7,216 nucleotides of DNA from an uncultured Holophagaceae bacterium (GTDB taxonomy: Bacteria; Acidobacteriota; Holophagae; Holophagales; Holophagaceae): contig CAIYNT010000324.1 of the NCBI GenBank assembly GCA_903927605.1, forward strand, positions 1 to 7,216, in the 5' to 3' direction. The translations under genes and the position numbers were made by a program. Position 1 is the first letter of the stretch. Each line of letters starts with the position of its first letter. Shown piece after piece: positions 1 through 5,581 of this stretch. The notes under the pieces were generated by a model. That model ran no database searches and was not told where the DNA came from. It saw only the letters and a list, made by a program, of their open reading frames with translations.

Positions 1-634
1 AGACGAGGATGGGCAGCTTGTTGTCCATGCAGAGCGCGATGGCGGGCGCGTCCATGACCTTCAGTCCCTTTTCGAGCACCTCCTGGAAGCTGATGCGGTC
101 GAAGCGGGTGGCCGATGGATCTTTCTTGGGGTCGGCGCTGTAGATGCCGTCCACGTTGGTCGCCTTCATCACCACCTGTGCAGAGATCTCGTTGCCACGC
201 AGCGCCGCCGCAGTATCGGTACTGAAGTAGGGGTTGCCGGTGCCCGCGCCGAAGATGACCACCCGGCCCTTCTCCAGATGGCGCGTAGCGCGACGGCGGA
301 TGTAGGTTTCGGTCACCTTGGGCATCTCCAGCCCCGACAGCGTGCGCGTCACCACGCCCTTGTGCTCCAGGGCGTCCTGGAGAGCCAGGGCATTGATCAT
401 GGTGGCCAGCATGCCCATGTGGTCCGCGGTGGTGCGGTCCATGCCCTTGGTGGCACCCGCCACGCCCCGGAAGATGTTGCCCCCGCCAATGACGAGACCC
501 ACCTCCACACCCATCTCGCGGATCGTCTTCACCTGGTCGGCGATCATGGAGACAACGGCCGGATCGATGCCGTACTTCTGATCGCCCATGAGGGCTTCAC
601 CGGAGAGCTTGAGGAGGATGCGCTTGTACTTCAT
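1..634 (-). CDS. pyrH: UMP kinase PyrH, 3' end cut by the window edge
   Basis: UMP kinase phosphorylates UMP to UDP with ATP in the cytoplasm, the first dedicated step from UMP to UTP and CTP; the bacterial enzyme is an amino-acid-kinase-fold hexamer. Reading leftwards from ATG at 634, about 211 residues are visible. They include KLSGEAL (residues 9-15, phosphate-binding start of the fold), GGGNIFRG (50-57), DHMGMLAT (71-78), [11 protein letters not shown] (about 131-141, UMP/ATP site) and [13 protein letters not shown] (157-169). The family is usually near 240 residues, so roughly the last 30 lie outside the window. A GAGG Shine-Dalgarno sits 5 nt before the ATG, which fixes the start. It follows tsf by about 80 bp, as in many bacteria where frr comes next. 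A strong hairpin lies in that gap, so expression may depend on read-through or an unrecognised promoter. Confidence 0.97.
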   Translation of the reverse strand, partial: MKYKRILLKLSGEALMGDQKYGIDPAVVSMIADQVKTIREMGVEVGLVIGGGNIFRGVAGATKGMDRTTADHMGMLATMINALALQDALEHKGVVTRTLSGLEMPKVTETYIRRRATRHLEKGRVVIFGAGTGNPYFSTDTAAALRGNEISAQVVMKATNVDGIYSADPKKDPSATRFDRISFQEVLEKGLKVMDAPAIALCMDNKLPILV

Positions 635-666
635 GGAAGCCTCGTAGGTGCGATAGGTCGGTCCAG

Positions 667-704
667 CTACAAGAAGGGCGGCCCAGAGGCCGCCCTTCTT
701 GTAG
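667..704 (-). terminator. 17-bp perfect hairpin between tsf and pyrH
   Basis: Positions 667-683 pair perfectly with 688-704 around a CAGA/TCTG tetraloop. The GC core (GGGCGGCC with GGCCGCCC) is followed, in either reading direction, by TTCTTGT, which pairs with an A-rich stretch on the other side. This resembles a bidirectional intrinsic terminator with a short, imperfect U tract. It begins 11 nt after the tsf stop and lies 32 bp before the pyrH start. It could end most tsf transcripts, act as an attenuator before pyrH, or protect the 3' end of tsf mRNA. The absence of a clean T run keeps this uncertain. Confidence 0.6.
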
Positions 705-715
705 CAGAGAAAAGA

Positions 716-1366
716 CTACTTGGCGGCGGCCACTTCTGCGGCGAAGTTCTCGCTGCGCTTCTGCAGGCCCTCGCCCATGATGTACTTCGTGAAACGGCGG
801 ATGCTGAGCTTCTCGCCGATTTCCGCAGTCCTCTGGGAGAGATACTGCTGGATGGTGAGGTCGGGGTTCATGATGAAGGGCTGCTCGAGGAGGCAGACCT
901 CCTTGAAAATGCTGTTCATCTTGCCCTCGACGATCTTCTCGATGATGTTCGCAGGCTTGCCTGTGGCCAGGGCCTGCTCCATGGCGATGCGCTTCTCGGT
1001 CTCCAGGAAATCCTGGGTGACCTCCTCCTTGGTTACGAAGCGGGGCGCGGGATCGGCGGCCGCGATGTGCATCGCGATTTCCTTCACCAGACGCTGGAAG
1101 GCCTCGTTGCGCGCCACGAAGTCAGTCTCGGAGTTCACTTCAACCAGCACCCCCACACGGCCGCCGGGATGGATGTAGGCCTCCACGATGCCTTCGGCGG
1201 CGATGCGGTCGGCCTTCTTGGCAGAGGCGGCCATGCCCTTCTTGCGCAGCCACTCGATGGACTGCTCCATGTTGCCGTTGTTCTCTTCCAGGGCCTTCTT
1301 GCAGTCCATCATGCCGAGGCCGGTCTTCTCGCGCAGCGATTTCACGTCTAGGGCGGTAAATGCCAT
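716..1366 (-). CDS. tsf: Elongation factor Ts
   Basis: EF-Ts is the guanine-nucleotide exchange factor that recycles EF-Tu from GDP to GTP during translation. The 216-residue product has the N-terminal UBA-like EF-Tu-binding domain (about 1-50, with [16 protein letters not shown]), followed by the core domain with the signature TDFVAR at 81-86. The C-terminus ([17 protein letters not shown]) is typical of the family. At 216 residues it is much shorter than the E. coli protein (about 283) and resembles the compact forms known from Thermus and cyanobacteria, so it is not truncated. The ATG at 1366 is preceded by AGGAG at a 7-nt spacing. It lies 85 bp downstream of rpsB on the same strand and is probably co-transcribed with it. 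Confidence 0.98.
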   Translation of the reverse strand: MAFTALDVKSLREKTGLGMMDCKKALEENNGNMEQSIEWLRKKGMAASAKKADRIAAEGIVEAYIHPGGRVGVLVEVNSETDFVARNEAFQRLVKEIAMHIAAADPAPRFVTKEEVTQDFLETEKRIAMEQALATGKPANIIEKIVEGKMNSIFKEVCLLEQPFIMNPDLTIQQYLSQRTAEIGEKLSIRRFTKYIMGEGLQKRSENFAAEVAAAK

Positions 1367-1399
1367 GGGTTGTCTCCTGATCGTTGGGGATTCAAACCA

Positions 1400-1432
1400 T
1401 CAGCCATCAGCGGGAGCACCACCGACGGCTGA
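1400..1432 (-). other. Weak stem in the rpsB-tsf gap
   Basis: TCAGCC (1400-1405) is complementary to GGCTGA (1427-1432), with 21 nt between. It lies in the 85-bp spacer between rpsB and tsf. A 6-bp stem with a long loop is weak evidence for structure. No promoter or T run is evident, which fits a co-transcribed rpsB-tsf pair. Confidence 0.25.
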
Positions 1433-1451
1433 CGAATGGATAGGTGAGGGT

Positions 1452-2204
1452 CTAGCCCTCGACTTCCATTTTCTCGGCCATCATCTTCTTCATCTCGTCG
1501 CTGTCGCTCTTGTCCTTGAAGGAGTGGCGGCCTTCGAGGATGGAGTCGGCCACGCGCTCGGAAAAGAGCAGGATGGAGCGGATCGCGTCGTCATTGGCGG
1601 GAATCACGTAGTCCACCATGTCGGGATCGCAATTGGTATCGACGATGCCCACGACCTTGATGCCGATCTTCTTGGCCTCGGTGACAGCGATGTCCTCGCG
1701 GTGCGGGTCGATGACAAAGATGATGTCGGGCAGCGAACGCATGTCGCGGATGCCGTGGAAGGAGGCTTCCAGCTTCAGGCGGGTGCGGTTCAGGGTGAGC
1801 AGTTCCTTCTTGGAGAGCAGGGCCGTGCGGGCGGGATCCGCGAGGGTGGACTCGATCTCGCGGAACTTCTCGAGGCTCTTCTTGATGGTGGCGAAGTTGG
1901 TCAGCATGCCGCCCAGCCAGCGGTTATTGACATAGAAGGCGCCACAGCGGGCGGCCTGCTCGGCGATGAGTTCCTGGGCCTGGGGCTTGGTGGCCACGAA
2001 GAGGAAGTTCTTCCCCTCGCTGGCGGCCTTGGTGAGGAAGTTCGCGGCGGTGTTCCAGAGGCGCAGCGTCTTCTGGAGGTCGATGATGTAGATGCTGTTG
2101 CGGGCCCCGAAGATGTACTTTTTCATCTTGGGGTTCCAGCGCTTGGTCTGGTGGCCGAAATGGGCACCGGCCTCGAGGAGTTCCTTCATCTGGATGGCAG
2201 CCAT
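1452..2204 (-). CDS. rpsB: 30S ribosomal protein S2
   Basis: S2 is a late-assembling protein of the small ribosomal subunit, bound between head and body. The 250-residue product carries the family signatures: GAHFGHQTKRWNPKM (about 13-27), NNRWLGGMLTNF (93-104), LPDIIFVIDP (about 158-167) and GIVDTNCDPDMVDYVIPAND (about 187-206). It ends in a charged tail (KMMAEKMEVEG). I chose the ATG at 2204 rather than the upstream in-frame ATG at 2231. An AGGGAGG Shine-Dalgarno lies 5 nt before 2204, and MAAIQMKELLEAG matches a normal S2 N-terminus. It follows rpsI after a 186-bp gap that holds a likely terminator, so rpsB-tsf probably form their own unit, although I could not place a convincing rpsB promoter. 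Confidence 0.98.
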   Translation of the reverse strand: MAAIQMKELLEAGAHFGHQTKRWNPKMKKYIFGARNSIYIIDLQKTLRLWNTAANFLTKAASEGKNFLFVATKPQAQELIAEQAARCGAFYVNNRWLGGMLTNFATIKKSLEKFREIESTLADPARTALLSKKELLTLNRTRLKLEASFHGIRDMRSLPDIIFVIDPHREDIAVTEAKKIGIKVVGIVDTNCDPDMVDYVIPANDDAIRSILLFSERVADSILEGRHSFKDKSDSDEMKKMMAEKMEVEG

Positions 2205-2320
2205 GCTGGCCTCCCTGGTCAAGCGGCGCATGCGAGTGAAGGGGCGCCGCGGGTGGGATGAAAGGCGGGGACGCCGCCTCGAATCGGCCGCCTTTCCTGC
2301 AAGTGCCGGGGGCGGCCCGG

Positions 2321-2348
2321 TAAAACCAAGGGGACCAAAGCCCCCTTG
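2321..2348 (-). terminator. Likely intrinsic terminator of rplM-rpsI
   Basis: Read on the minus strand, CAAGGGG and CCCCTTG form a 7-bp stem around an 8-nt loop (positions 2348 to 2327), followed directly by GTTTTA. It lies 43 bp past the rpsI stop. A GC-containing stem followed by a U-rich stretch is the expected form of a Rho-independent terminator. The stem is short, so strength is uncertain. The remaining 120 bp up to rpsB hold no promoter I can call with confidence. Confidence 0.6.
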
Positions 2349-2364
2349 TAAGTCTTTTCCATCG

Positions 2365-2389
2365 CTTTTTTCGGCGCAGCCGAAAAAAG
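2365..2389 (-). other. 11-bp hairpin directly after the rpsI stop
   Basis: CTTTTTTCGGC (2365-2375) pairs perfectly with GCCGAAAAAAG (2379-2389) around a 3-nt loop. It starts 1 nt after the rpsI stop codon. The T run is in the 5' arm and the A run in the 3' arm on both strands, so it lacks the downstream U tract of a terminator. It may serve as an mRNA 3'-end stabiliser or processing site next to the terminator at 2321-2348. Confidence 0.5.
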
Positions 2390-2390
2390 T

Positions 2391-2783
2391 CTAGCGCTTG
2401 CTGAACTGGAAGCGGCGACGGGCAGCCCTGCGACCGGGCTTCTTGCGCTCCTTCATGCGGGGGTCGCGGGTCAGGAGACCGGCGCCGCGCAGGAGGGCCT
2501 TGAGCTGCTCGTTGTAGCCCAGCAGGGCGCGGGAGATGCCCATGCGGATGGCCGAGGCCTGGCCGGCGGGGCCGCCGCCGGTGACGCTGATGATCATGTC
2601 GAACTTGCCGTCGAGGTCGGCCAGCACCAGGGGCTGGTGGACCATCATGCGGAGCACGGCATTCGGGAAGTAGTGCTCGAGGCTGCGGCCGTTGACGGTG
2701 ATCTTGCCGGTGCCGGGGCGCAGGAAGGCGCGAGCGGCCGCACTCTTGCGGCGACCGGTTCCGTAGTTCTGGGTGATGGCCAT
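2391..2783 (-). CDS. rpsI: 30S ribosomal protein S9
   Basis: S9 is a small-subunit head protein whose C-terminal tail reaches the P-site tRNA. The 130-residue product has the usual length and signatures: [14 protein letters not shown] (8-21), [20 protein letters not shown] (67-86), the basic stretch [16 protein letters not shown] (109-124) and the conserved terminal SKR. The ATG at 2783 is preceded by GAGG at a 5-nt spacing. It starts 14 nt after the rplM stop, so it is translated from the same transcript as rplM. The same reading frame stays open much further upstream (to 3191), but that extension lies inside rplM in another frame and is not coding. Confidence 0.98.
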   Translation of the reverse strand: MAITQNYGTGRRKSAAARAFLRPGTGKITVNGRSLEHYFPNAVLRMMVHQPLVLADLDGKFDMIISVTGGGPAGQASAIRMGISRALLGYNEQLKALLRGAGLLTRDPRMKERKKPGRRAARRRFQFSKR

Positions 2784-2797
2784 GGGGTCCTCGCCTC

Positions 2798-3232
2798 TTA
2801 CTTCTGGATGGTCATGATCTGGGGCTGCTGGGCGGACTGATCGTGCTCGGGGCCCGCGTAGACCTTGAGCTTGCGATACATCGCCCGGCCGAGGGGACCC
2901 TTGGGCAGCATGCCCTTGATGGCACTCTCGACGATGCGCTCGGGGAAGGTGGTCTTCATGACCTCGGCGCGGACTTCCTTCATGGAGCCGGGCTGGGTGG
3001 TCGTGCGGCGGTACATCTTCTGCACGCCTTTCTTGCCAGTCAGGACGGCCTTCTCGGCGTTGATGACGATGACGTGATCGCCGGTGTCGAGGAAGGGGGT
3101 CCAGGTCGGCTTGTTCTTGCCGGACAGGACGTCCGCTACGGCGGTGCTCAGGCGGCCGACGGGAATGCCGGTGGCATCCACCAGGAACCACTGGCGCTTC
3201 AAATCATTGGCTTTCGGGAAGTACGTGCTCAT
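2798..3232 (-). CDS. rplM: 50S ribosomal protein L13
   Basis: L13 is an early-assembling large-subunit protein that binds 23S rRNA. The 144-residue product (E. coli has 142) begins [20 protein letters not shown] and contains [16 protein letters not shown] (26-41), [13 protein letters not shown] (49-61), the [20 protein letters not shown] segment (106-125) and [11 protein letters not shown] (127-137), all typical of the family. The ATG at 3232 has GGAG 6 nt upstream. An in-frame extension to 3292 has no family support. It is the first gene of the rplM-rpsI unit, with its own promoter at 3302-3330. A repeat element has inserted only 40 bp behind that promoter. Confidence 0.98.
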   Translation of the reverse strand: MSTYFPKANDLKRQWFLVDATGIPVGRLSTAVADVLSGKNKPTWTPFLDTGDHVIVINAEKAVLTGKKGVQKMYRRTTTQPGSMKEVRAEVMKTTFPERIVESAIKGMLPKGPLGRAMYRKLKVYAGPEHDQSAQQPQIMTIQK

Positions 3233-3301
3233 GGCCTGCTCCGGAATCACGGTCGCGCTGCGAAGACACCACCCCAAGGGCAACGAATCCACAGAAGGGA
3301 A

Positions 3302-3330
3302 AGCCTATCGTTAAGAGGCCGAAGGGTCAA
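3302..3330 (-). promoter_or_regulatory. Sigma70-type promoter of rplM-rpsI
   Basis: On the minus strand TTGACC (3330-3325) and TAGGCT (3307-3302) are separated by exactly 17 bp. Both are close to the TTGACA/TATAAT consensus. Transcription would start near 3295, giving a leader of about 60 nt before the rplM Shine-Dalgarno and start. The mobile element at 3370-3638 ends 40 bp upstream of the -35 box, so any UP element beyond that was replaced by element sequence. Confidence 0.7.
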
Positions 3331-3369
3331 GCCGCGATTTCAGGTGGACGCCTGGGAGCGTGTTACTAA

Positions 3370-3638
3370 GAGCTTGTCCGTAAATTAGCCATGCCCGCGA
3401 AGGCGCTCAGCCGCGTGATCCAGCAAGGAAGAGGCCGCAGTGCGATGTGGTGGCATCGTGCAAGGCCGCTGACGTCGCTGGGCGCGCGGCTGAGCCCGTC
3501 CCTTCGGGCTGGGGCGGCGGGCGTCGCCTGGCTTTGTCAGGCGCCTTGCCCGTAGTCACCACTACGGTCTTCGACGCCTTCCGTGCCATGCTCGCCCGGC
3601 GCTCCCAGCGCGGGTGCGGCTAATTCATGGACAAGCTC
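3370..3638 (+). mobile_element. 269-bp MITE-like structured repeat, copy 1
   Basis: Terminal inverted repeats run GAGCTTGTCC(GT)AAATTAGCC at the left and the complement at the right (3618-3638), pairing at 19 of 21 positions. A direct TAA flanks both ends (3367-3369 and 3639-3641), as expected for a 3-bp target duplication inside CTAAG. These features fit a non-autonomous IS5-family (IS1031-like, TNA target) element; the family link is inference. The interior (3408-3522) closely matches copy 2 at 6835-7103 in reverse. Arms visible: CAGCCGCG (3408-3415) with CGCGGCTG (3485-3492); CCAGC (3420-3424) with GCTGG (3477-3481); GTGCGATG with CATCGTGC (3440-3461); CCGTAGT with ACTACGG (3550-3567). No conserved protein is encoded. 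Confidence 0.85.
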
Positions 3639-4705
3639 TAAGCCAGCCCCGCCAATTCCTGGGCGATGCGCGCGGCGGCCAGGCCATCCACCAGGGCCAT
3701 GCCGTCCTTGACCTGCTCCTGCCGGTTGTCCTGTCCTTCGGGGCCGAGCCACTGGGCCAGGGCGTCCCGCACGATCACGAGATCAGCCTCAGGCCCCACG
3801 CCCAGGTCGAAGCAGCCATTGGCCATGGCCAGATCGGACAGGATGGCGTGCTGCCGCTCGTTCTGGCCCCAGACCGCGGCGGGAATGCCCATGCAGAGGG
3901 ATTCGGCGAGGGTGACTCCGGCCGAGCACCAGATGGCATCAAAGCTCGGAATGCGGCGGGTGAGCTGCGGGACACCGTCCACGACGGTGCAGCCGGAGAA
4001 GGGCTCACCCTGGATCCCGTTGGGGGCGAGCAGGGTGCAGGCGCCGCGCCAGCGGTCCTCAGCAGCGAGGCGGGCGAGGGTGTCGAAGGCCTTCTGGGAC
4101 AGGTTGGGCCCGTCGCTGCCGCCGAAGGTGACGAGCAGCTTGTGGACCGCGAGAGGCTGGAGCGGCATCCGCTTGGGCCGCAGGTCCAGGGCGGTCCTGT
4201 CCACCACGATGAAACCCGATCCCCGCAGCACCCGGCAGGCGCCGGAGGTCGTTTCGAAGGGGCGCACCTTGCGGCCCTTCACCACCTTCATGGGATGGTC
4301 CGGCCAGCGCACGCCCTCCAGGAAGGGCTGGAAGAGCAGGTCCGCGGATTCGTGGGCATCCGTGTCGTCCTCCAGGATGGCCACCTTCAAGGGGCGCAGC
4401 GCCTGGAGGAAGGCGGCCGTGGCATCCCACTGATCCACCAGTACCACCGAGGCCCGGGCCTTGAGGTCCTCCGGGAGCGGCGCGTGGAGATCTTCCCCGA
4501 GGTAGTGGGCCTCGCAGGGCAGGGGCTGCTCCAGGAAGGGGTGGGTGCCACCGCCCACCCGCCGGGCCCGGTCATCGCCCGTGATGGCGATGCAGGCCTG
4601 CCCTCCCAGGGCGCGCCAGGACTCCTGCAGGGCGAGGGCCCGGGCCACATGGCCCAGCCCAAGGCGCAGATCAGCGTGGACACGGAGGATCAGCAGCGGG
4701 GACAT
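3638..4705 (-). CDS. PseG/SpsG-like nucleotide-sugar hydrolase or GT-B glycosyltransferase
   Basis: The 355-residue product looks like the PseG/SpsG group, GT-B-fold enzymes that remove UDP from 2,4-diacetamido-trideoxy sugars in pseudaminic-acid-type pathways or act as related glycosyltransferases. The N-terminal domain opens with LRVHADLRLGLGHVARALAL; His19 in GLGHVAR corresponds to the PseG active-site His. Further matches are the VVLVDQWD strand (87-94), the hinge FGGSD (194-198) and the nucleotide-binding SAGVTLAESLCMGIP (261-275). It is longer than Campylobacter PseG (about 274). The ATG at 4705 has no clear Shine-Dalgarno, but the first beta strand follows at once, so I keep this start. 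No other sugar-acid synthesis or flagellar glycosylation gene is in the window, so the substrate is open. The TAG stop is formed by two bases of the TAA duplication plus the first base of the inserted element. Confidence 0.7.
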   Translation of the reverse strand: MSPLLILRVHADLRLGLGHVARALALQESWRALGGQACIAITGDDRARRVGGGTHPFLEQPLPCEAHYLGEDLHAPLPEDLKARASVVLVDQWDATAAFLQALRPLKVAILEDDTDAHESADLLFQPFLEGVRWPDHPMKVVKGRKVRPFETTSGACRVLRGSGFIVVDRTALDLRPKRMPLQPLAVHKLLVTFGGSDGPNLSQKAFDTLARLAAEDRWRGACTLLAPNGIQGEPFSGCTVVDGVPQLTRRIPSFDAIWCSAGVTLAESLCMGIPAAVWGQNERQHAILSDLAMANGCFDLGVGPEADLVIVRDALAQWLGPEGQDNRQEQVKDGMALVDGLAAARIAQELAGLA

Positions 4706-4788
4706 GGTCCGGTGAGTCTAACCCTGCTTGCAGGGGATGGGGAAGGGGATAGCCGGGGCCTTGAGGCACGCCCGCTCGGGGAAGGGGT

Positions 4789-4882
4789 GGCCAACCTGGT
4801 TGTGATGCTCAGCCCCCCGGGTGCCCGGCAGTGACTGTGGGGGCCAACCTGATTGTGATGCTCAGCCCGCCGGGTGCCCGGC
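4789..4882. repeat. Two tandem 41-bp direct repeats, 53-bp period
   Basis: Positions 4789-4829 and 4842-4882 match at 39 of 41 positions by eye, separated by 12 bp. Each copy contains GTGATGCTCAGCCC and the near-palindrome CCGGGTGCCCGG; copy 1 also holds CAACCTGGTTG. They lie in the 224-bp gap between the carbonic anhydrase-like gene and the pseG-like gene, 84 bp before the latter's start. Two well-kept copies suggest a recent duplication, a pair of binding sites, or an interspersed repeat. I see no other gene in this gap and no convincing promoter. Confidence 0.85.
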
Positions 4883-4929
4883 TCGGAACGCAGCATCGCC
4901 GCGTCCCTCGCCACCCGGCTGGGCCTCAC

Positions 4930-5511
4930 TCATGGATAGGGATGCCCTTCGGCGAAACCTGGCCTGGGGTCATCGATCTTCGGGGCCTCGGCCACAGGCC
5001 ACCCGTCTGCAAAGTAGGCTTCCTTGTAGCGCACGTAACGGGTCCAGAGGCTGCCCACCAATTTGCGCTGGTCCTCGCTGAGCAGCCCCTTGACGGTCGC
5101 CGGCCAGCCGGCGACGAGGCTGTGGGGCGGCGCCTTGAAGCCTTCGCGCACCAGGCTTCCCGCGGCTACCAGACAGCCTTCACCGATCTCCGCCCCATCC
5201 ATGATCGTGGTGCTCATGCCGATGAGGGCGCCCTTCCGGATGGTGCAGCCGTGCAGCATCACGTTGTGGGCGACACTCACCTCCTCCTCGATCATCAGTG
5301 GCCATTTCTCGTTGGTGACGTGGAGGCAGCAGGCGTCCTGGATGTTGGTGCGGGCCCCGATGCGGATCCAGTTCACGTCGCCCCGGACCGCGCAGTTGAA
5401 CCAGATGCTGGCGTCGTCGCCGATGGCCACGTCGCCCAGGATGAGAGCGCTGTCCGCTGCAAACACCCGGGAGCCGAGCTTGGGTACCATGCCTTGAAAG
5501 GGGCGGATCAT
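4930..5511 (-). CDS. Gamma-class carbonic anhydrase-like hexapeptide protein
   Basis: The 193-residue product is a left-handed beta-helix protein of the gamma-carbonic anhydrase/YrdA/PaaY/CaiE group, normally cytoplasmic trimers with zinc at subunit interfaces. The three metal ligands appear as His64 (CCLHV), His82 and His87 (VAHNVMLHG). Supporting residues Arg43 and Asp45 (VRGDVNW) and Gln58 (NIQD) are present. The helix is followed by a C-terminal alpha-helical tail (LLSEDQRKLVGSLWTRYV). The acidic loop of the archaeal Cam enzyme is absent, as in the CamH/YrdA branch, some members of which have weak or no CO2 hydration activity. I chose ATG at 5511 because GGAG lies 5 nt before it; the in-frame GTG at 5517 overlaps that Shine-Dalgarno. 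It is divergent from the aminotransferase, sharing a 70-bp gap. Confidence 0.88.
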   Translation of the reverse strand: MIRPFQGMVPKLGSRVFAADSALILGDVAIGDDASIWFNCAVRGDVNWIRIGARTNIQDACCLHVTNEKWPLMIEEEVSVAHNVMLHGCTIRKGALIGMSTTIMDGAEIGEGCLVAAGSLVREGFKAPPHSLVAGWPATVKGLLSEDQRKLVGSLWTRYVRYKEAYFADGWPVAEAPKIDDPRPGFAEGHPYP

Positions 5512-5567
5512 GTGCACTCCAGGCGGGGAGCTTTAGGGTAGTTCCAACCAGATGGCGGTGCCTGCCT

Positions 5568-5573
5568 CATAAT
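5568..5573 (+). promoter_or_regulatory. Possible -10 box directly before the aminotransferase start
   Basis: CATAAT ends 8 nt before the ATG at 5582, so initiation would fall on or next to the start codon and give a leaderless or nearly leaderless mRNA. No Shine-Dalgarno is present before this ATG. The only -35-like match, TTCCAA at 5542-5547, is 20 bp away, which is too far for a good promoter. No clear promoter for the divergent gene is seen in the same gap. Confidence 0.35.
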
Positions 5574-5581
5574 CCTTGGAC

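Noticed and set aside
278..1351. Long plus-strand open frames opposite pyrH, tsf and rpsB
   Set aside because: They are antisense to clearly identified genes, arise from high GC codon bias, and have low-complexity His/Gly/Leu-rich translations.
2784..3191. N-terminal extension of rpsI
   Set aside because: It overlaps rplM in another frame, and S9 begins normally at 2783 with its own Shine-Dalgarno.
3356..3364. GAGCGTGTT beside repeat copy 1, identical to the first 9 bases of the copy 2 terminal repeat
   Set aside because: It could be a remnant of an older insertion, but the match stops after 9 bases, has no TAA before it and no partner end.
3407..3589. 60-codon minus-strand open frame (MARKASKTVVV...) inside repeat copy 1
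   Set aside because: The frame and start are not kept in copy 2, where stops interrupt the matching strand. Conservation follows hairpin pairing, not codons.
3614..4834. 406-codon plus-strand open frame opposite the pseG-like gene
   Set aside because: The minus strand carries recognisable motifs (GLGHVAR, FGGSD); this frame has none and runs through the direct repeat.
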